Shown here piece by piece: positions 31,948 through 33,378 of a stretch of 33,378 nucleotides of DNA. Positions within the stretch are counted from its first letter, which is position 1. Each line of letters opens with the position of its first letter. The DNA comes from an uncultured Kineothrix sp. Lineage in GTDB: Bacteria > Bacillota > Clostridia > Lachnospirales > Lachnospiraceae. Under the pieces are notes generated by a model that was given only the letters and a program-made list of their open reading frames with translations, did no database searches and was not told the origin of the DNA. The DNA lies in contig CAJUMD010000028.1 in NCBI GenBank assembly GCA_910587275.1, positions 1 to 33,378 on the forward strand, read 5' to 3'. Both the position numbers and the translations under genes were made by a program.

Positions 31948-31980
31948 AAACAGGCGGGAAATTTATTTCCCGCCTGTTTT
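31948..31980 (+). terminator. Strong intrinsic terminator ending the chemosensory cluster
   Basis: A 14-bp stem, AAACAGGCGGGAAA (31948-31961) with TTTCCCGCCTGTTT (31966-31979), a 4-nt loop and a T-rich 3' flank. It begins right after the MCP stop codon. Confidence 0.9.
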
Positions 31981-32038
31981 GCACAGACCGATACCGCTTT
32001 CATATATTGTTTTATAGAGTATAATAGGAGCTTGGTAT

Positions 32039-32587
32039 ATGGAAGCGAAAAAGAATCCTTTGGAAAGCGGCTGCAGTTTTGCCGGGTTAAAACCAATCAT
32101 GGTGGATTTGCCTTATCCTCCGGTTCAGGTAAGCGCCAGGAACCCGGCGTATGCGAATCTGCTGGGGGTGGATTACTGCGGTTCGGTATCGGAAATGTCT
32201 GCAATTACGCAATATATTAATAATGAAAACAGGATATCCTGTGAAAATTGTCCGATGGCGCGGACACTTTTGGGGATTGCGATGGCGGAGATGATGCATT
32301 TGCAGAAGCTGGGTGAGTTGATTGTCCTGCTGGGCGGAAATGTGGATTTCACGGCAAGGTATCCGAACGGAAAGCAGAAGATGTGGACACCGGAATGTTT
32401 AAATCTGCCGGAAAATGCGAAAAGAATGCTGCTGGCGGATATGGAAGCGGAGCGGGATGCCATCAGGCAGTATGAAATGCATATCAGCATGATGAAGGAT
32501 GAGTGCGTGAATGCGGTGCTGGGGCGGATTATTATGGATGAGGAATACCATATTATGATTTTGAGGACTTTACTGAAGGGGATGTAG
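32039..32587 (+). CDS. Ferritin-like (CotJC/rubrerythrin-type) di-metal protein
   Basis: A four-helix ferritin-like protein with the ligand pattern of a di-iron or di-manganese site. The candidate ligands are Glu52 (VSEMSA), Glu84/His87 (AEMMHLQ), Glu136 or Glu138 and Glu168/His171 (DEEYHI). The N-terminus LPYPPVQVSARNPAYANLLGVDYCGSVSEM resembles the start of manganese-catalase-like CotJC proteins. Four Cys (12, 47, 68, 71), including a CENCPM motif, are unusual additions. Length 182. AGGAG (32026-32030) is 8 nt before the ATG. It is monocistronic, between the chemosensory terminator and a palindromic element. A role in peroxide or oxygen defence is the family expectation, not shown here. Confidence 0.78.
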   Translation: MEAKKNPLESGCSFAGLKPIMVDLPYPPVQVSARNPAYANLLGVDYCGSVSEMSAITQYINNENRISCENCPMARTLLGIAMAEMMHLQKLGELIVLLGGNVDFTARYPNGKQKMWTPECLNLPENAKRMLLADMEAERDAIRQYEMHISMMKDECVNAVLGRIIMDEEYHIMILRTLLKGM

Positions 32588-32604
32588 GATGTACGGGAGG
32601 GGGC

Positions 32605-32921
32605 GCACGGGAGGGGAGCCAAACCCCATGCCCGCTTTGGGTCCGCTGCCCGGAGGAAACCGCTCCTGCCTATGGCTGGCAGAACCTGACGGCAAAAATG
32701 GGCTGTTTCTAATCGTTTCCCCCATACGATTTATGGTCAAGGCGGCGAACTCCTCACTGCGTTCGTCAAACAGCGCCGCCTGATACGACCATAAATCGTC
32801 CGGGGAAAACGATAAGAAACAGCTCCATTTTTTTGAACAGGTTCTGCCAGCCATAGGCAGGAGCGGTTCCCTTCGGGCAGCGGACCCAAAGCGGGCATGG
32901 GGTTTGGCTCCCCTCCCGTGC
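32605..32921. mobile_element. 317-bp near-perfect palindromic (MITE-like/foldback) element
   Basis: The left arm from 32605 and the reverse complement of the right arm ending at 32921 are identical for the first 48 bases. They remain similar, with a few substitutions and small gaps, to about 145 bases. The pair GGCGGCG (32741-32747) and CGCCGCC (32774-32780) closes the centre. No transposase is encoded; short ORFs inside are by-products of the symmetry. No clear target-site duplication flanks it. A partial tandem copy of its left tip (ACGGGAGGGG) precedes it at 32593-32602. It fills most of the 379-base gap after the ferritin-like gene; nothing else is seen in that gap. Confidence 0.72.
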
Positions 32922-32966
32922 TGTGCATCACAAGAAGGTAGTTTGGAAAAGCGGTATTGTAGTGAC

Positions 32967-33329
32967 TTAGCCGGATATGGAGGGGAGGTTTCCCAGGTTG
33001 TTGTCTTCCGTGCCGTCCGGCAGGGATTTTAAATATTCGGTGTCTTTCCGGTGGGCAATTCCTACGCCTTTGATTTCACCGTCTTTTGCAAGGCTGACAC
33101 CTTCCTGTTTGGAGACGGTGGAGCCGTCGGAAAGCCGGTATCCGGTGATGCGTCCGCTGCTTTTTACAAGTCCTACGATTTCTTTGGCATCGCTTTTGGG
33201 CTGCGGAATATCATCCAGTGCATTACGCGCTAATGCCTCACCTAAAGTTCCTTTCCCTGTTTTTTGCCCGTCCGTGCTCTTACCGTTGTCATTGTCCGTG
33301 TTTTTCAGGTTTCTGCTATTCTCTATCAT
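32967..33329 (-). CDS. DUF3892-like small protein
   Basis: A 120-residue soluble protein. The N-terminal third is polar and low-complexity (NLKNTDNDNGKSTDGQKTGKG). The C-terminal domain (about 50-110) reads GLVKSSGRITGYRLSDGSTVSKQEGVSLAKDGEIKGVGIAHRKDTEYLKSLPDG, which matches the DUF3892 pattern of small Firmicute proteins of unknown function. An A/G-rich site (AAAGGAAAGGGG on the minus strand) lies about 12 nt before the ATG. No signal peptide or membrane segment. The promoter would be in the AT-rich last 40 bases of the window, which are cut by its end. Confidence 0.72.
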   Translation of the reverse strand: MIENSRNLKNTDNDNGKSTDGQKTGKGTLGEALARNALDDIPQPKSDAKEIVGLVKSSGRITGYRLSDGSTVSKQEGVSLAKDGEIKGVGIAHRKDTEYLKSLPDGTEDNNLGNLPSISG

Positions 33330-33378
33330 TTTTTTTGTTTTGCCCCTTTCCTTTAATTATTTTATGATTAATTATTTA

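Noticed and set aside
32020..32025. Perfect TATAAT before the ferritin-like gene
   Set aside because: Transcription would start near 32032, downstream of the AGGAG ribosome site at 32026-32030, and no good -35 lies 16-18 bp upstream.
31489..32220. Plus-strand ORF of 243 codons overlapping the last MCP and the ferritin-like gene
   Set aside because: Out of frame with two well-supported genes, Arg/Pro-rich, and it crosses a strong terminator.
32570..32931. Two small minus-strand ORFs inside the palindrome (32570-32854 and 32737-32931)
   Set aside because: They arise from the inverted arms, encode related peptides by symmetry, and have no ribosome sites or recognisable domains.

Overview
The window looks like a chromosome segment of a gut-type anaerobic Firmicute, most likely a Lachnospiraceae-like Clostridium (inference). 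The grounds are strong GGAGG-type ribosome sites, clostridial sigma-A promoters, a mid-range GC content by eye, and the protein families present: CarD, RpiR, VanW, NSS symporter, DUF3892-like and Firmicute chemotaxis proteins. No phage genes, transposase or CRISPR array were seen.

Region 1 (1-5302) is a carbohydrate-type catabolic operon: a lipoprotein solute-binding protein, a D-2-hydroxyacid dehydrogenase, a DapA/NanA-family aldolase, a ROK sugar kinase and an RpiR regulator. Its substrate cannot be fixed from sequence. Region 2 (5303-9241) holds a CarD-family regulator, a tRNA-Gly(TCC) with its own promoter and terminator, an NSS sodium:amino-acid symporter behind a near-consensus promoter, and a secreted VanW-family protein. 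Region 3 (9242-11340, minus strand) is a visibly AT-richer MFS efflux/TetR pair. Two TetR-type operators lie in its promoter and copies of an interspersed repeat lie beside it.

Region 4 (11341-18197) is an envelope-sensing and cell-wall block. It has a small unknown protein, a secreted protein built from an internal duplication, an OmpR-type response regulator, its histidine kinase and a membrane-anchored unknown protein. A tandem 11-bp repeat and a terminator follow, then a fused amidase/polysaccharide deacetylase. A Cu/Zn superoxide dismutase-like gene lies on the opposite strand.

Region 5 (18198-31946) is a long chemosensory cluster: HPt, Cache-domain MCP, FMN-binding lipoprotein, REC-HD-GYP, soluble PAS histidine kinase, a second REC-HD-GYP with lost metal ligands, CheR, CheB, CheY, CheA, CheW and a nearly sensorless MCP. 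It ends at a strong terminator. No flagellar or pilus gene is in view, so the output may be c-di-GMP turnover, or motility genes elsewhere. The leader has a candidate attenuator and four tandem 13-bp repeats just before the first ribosome site.

Region 6 (31947-33378) has a ferritin-like protein, a 317-bp near-perfect palindromic element and a DUF3892-like small protein on the minus strand.
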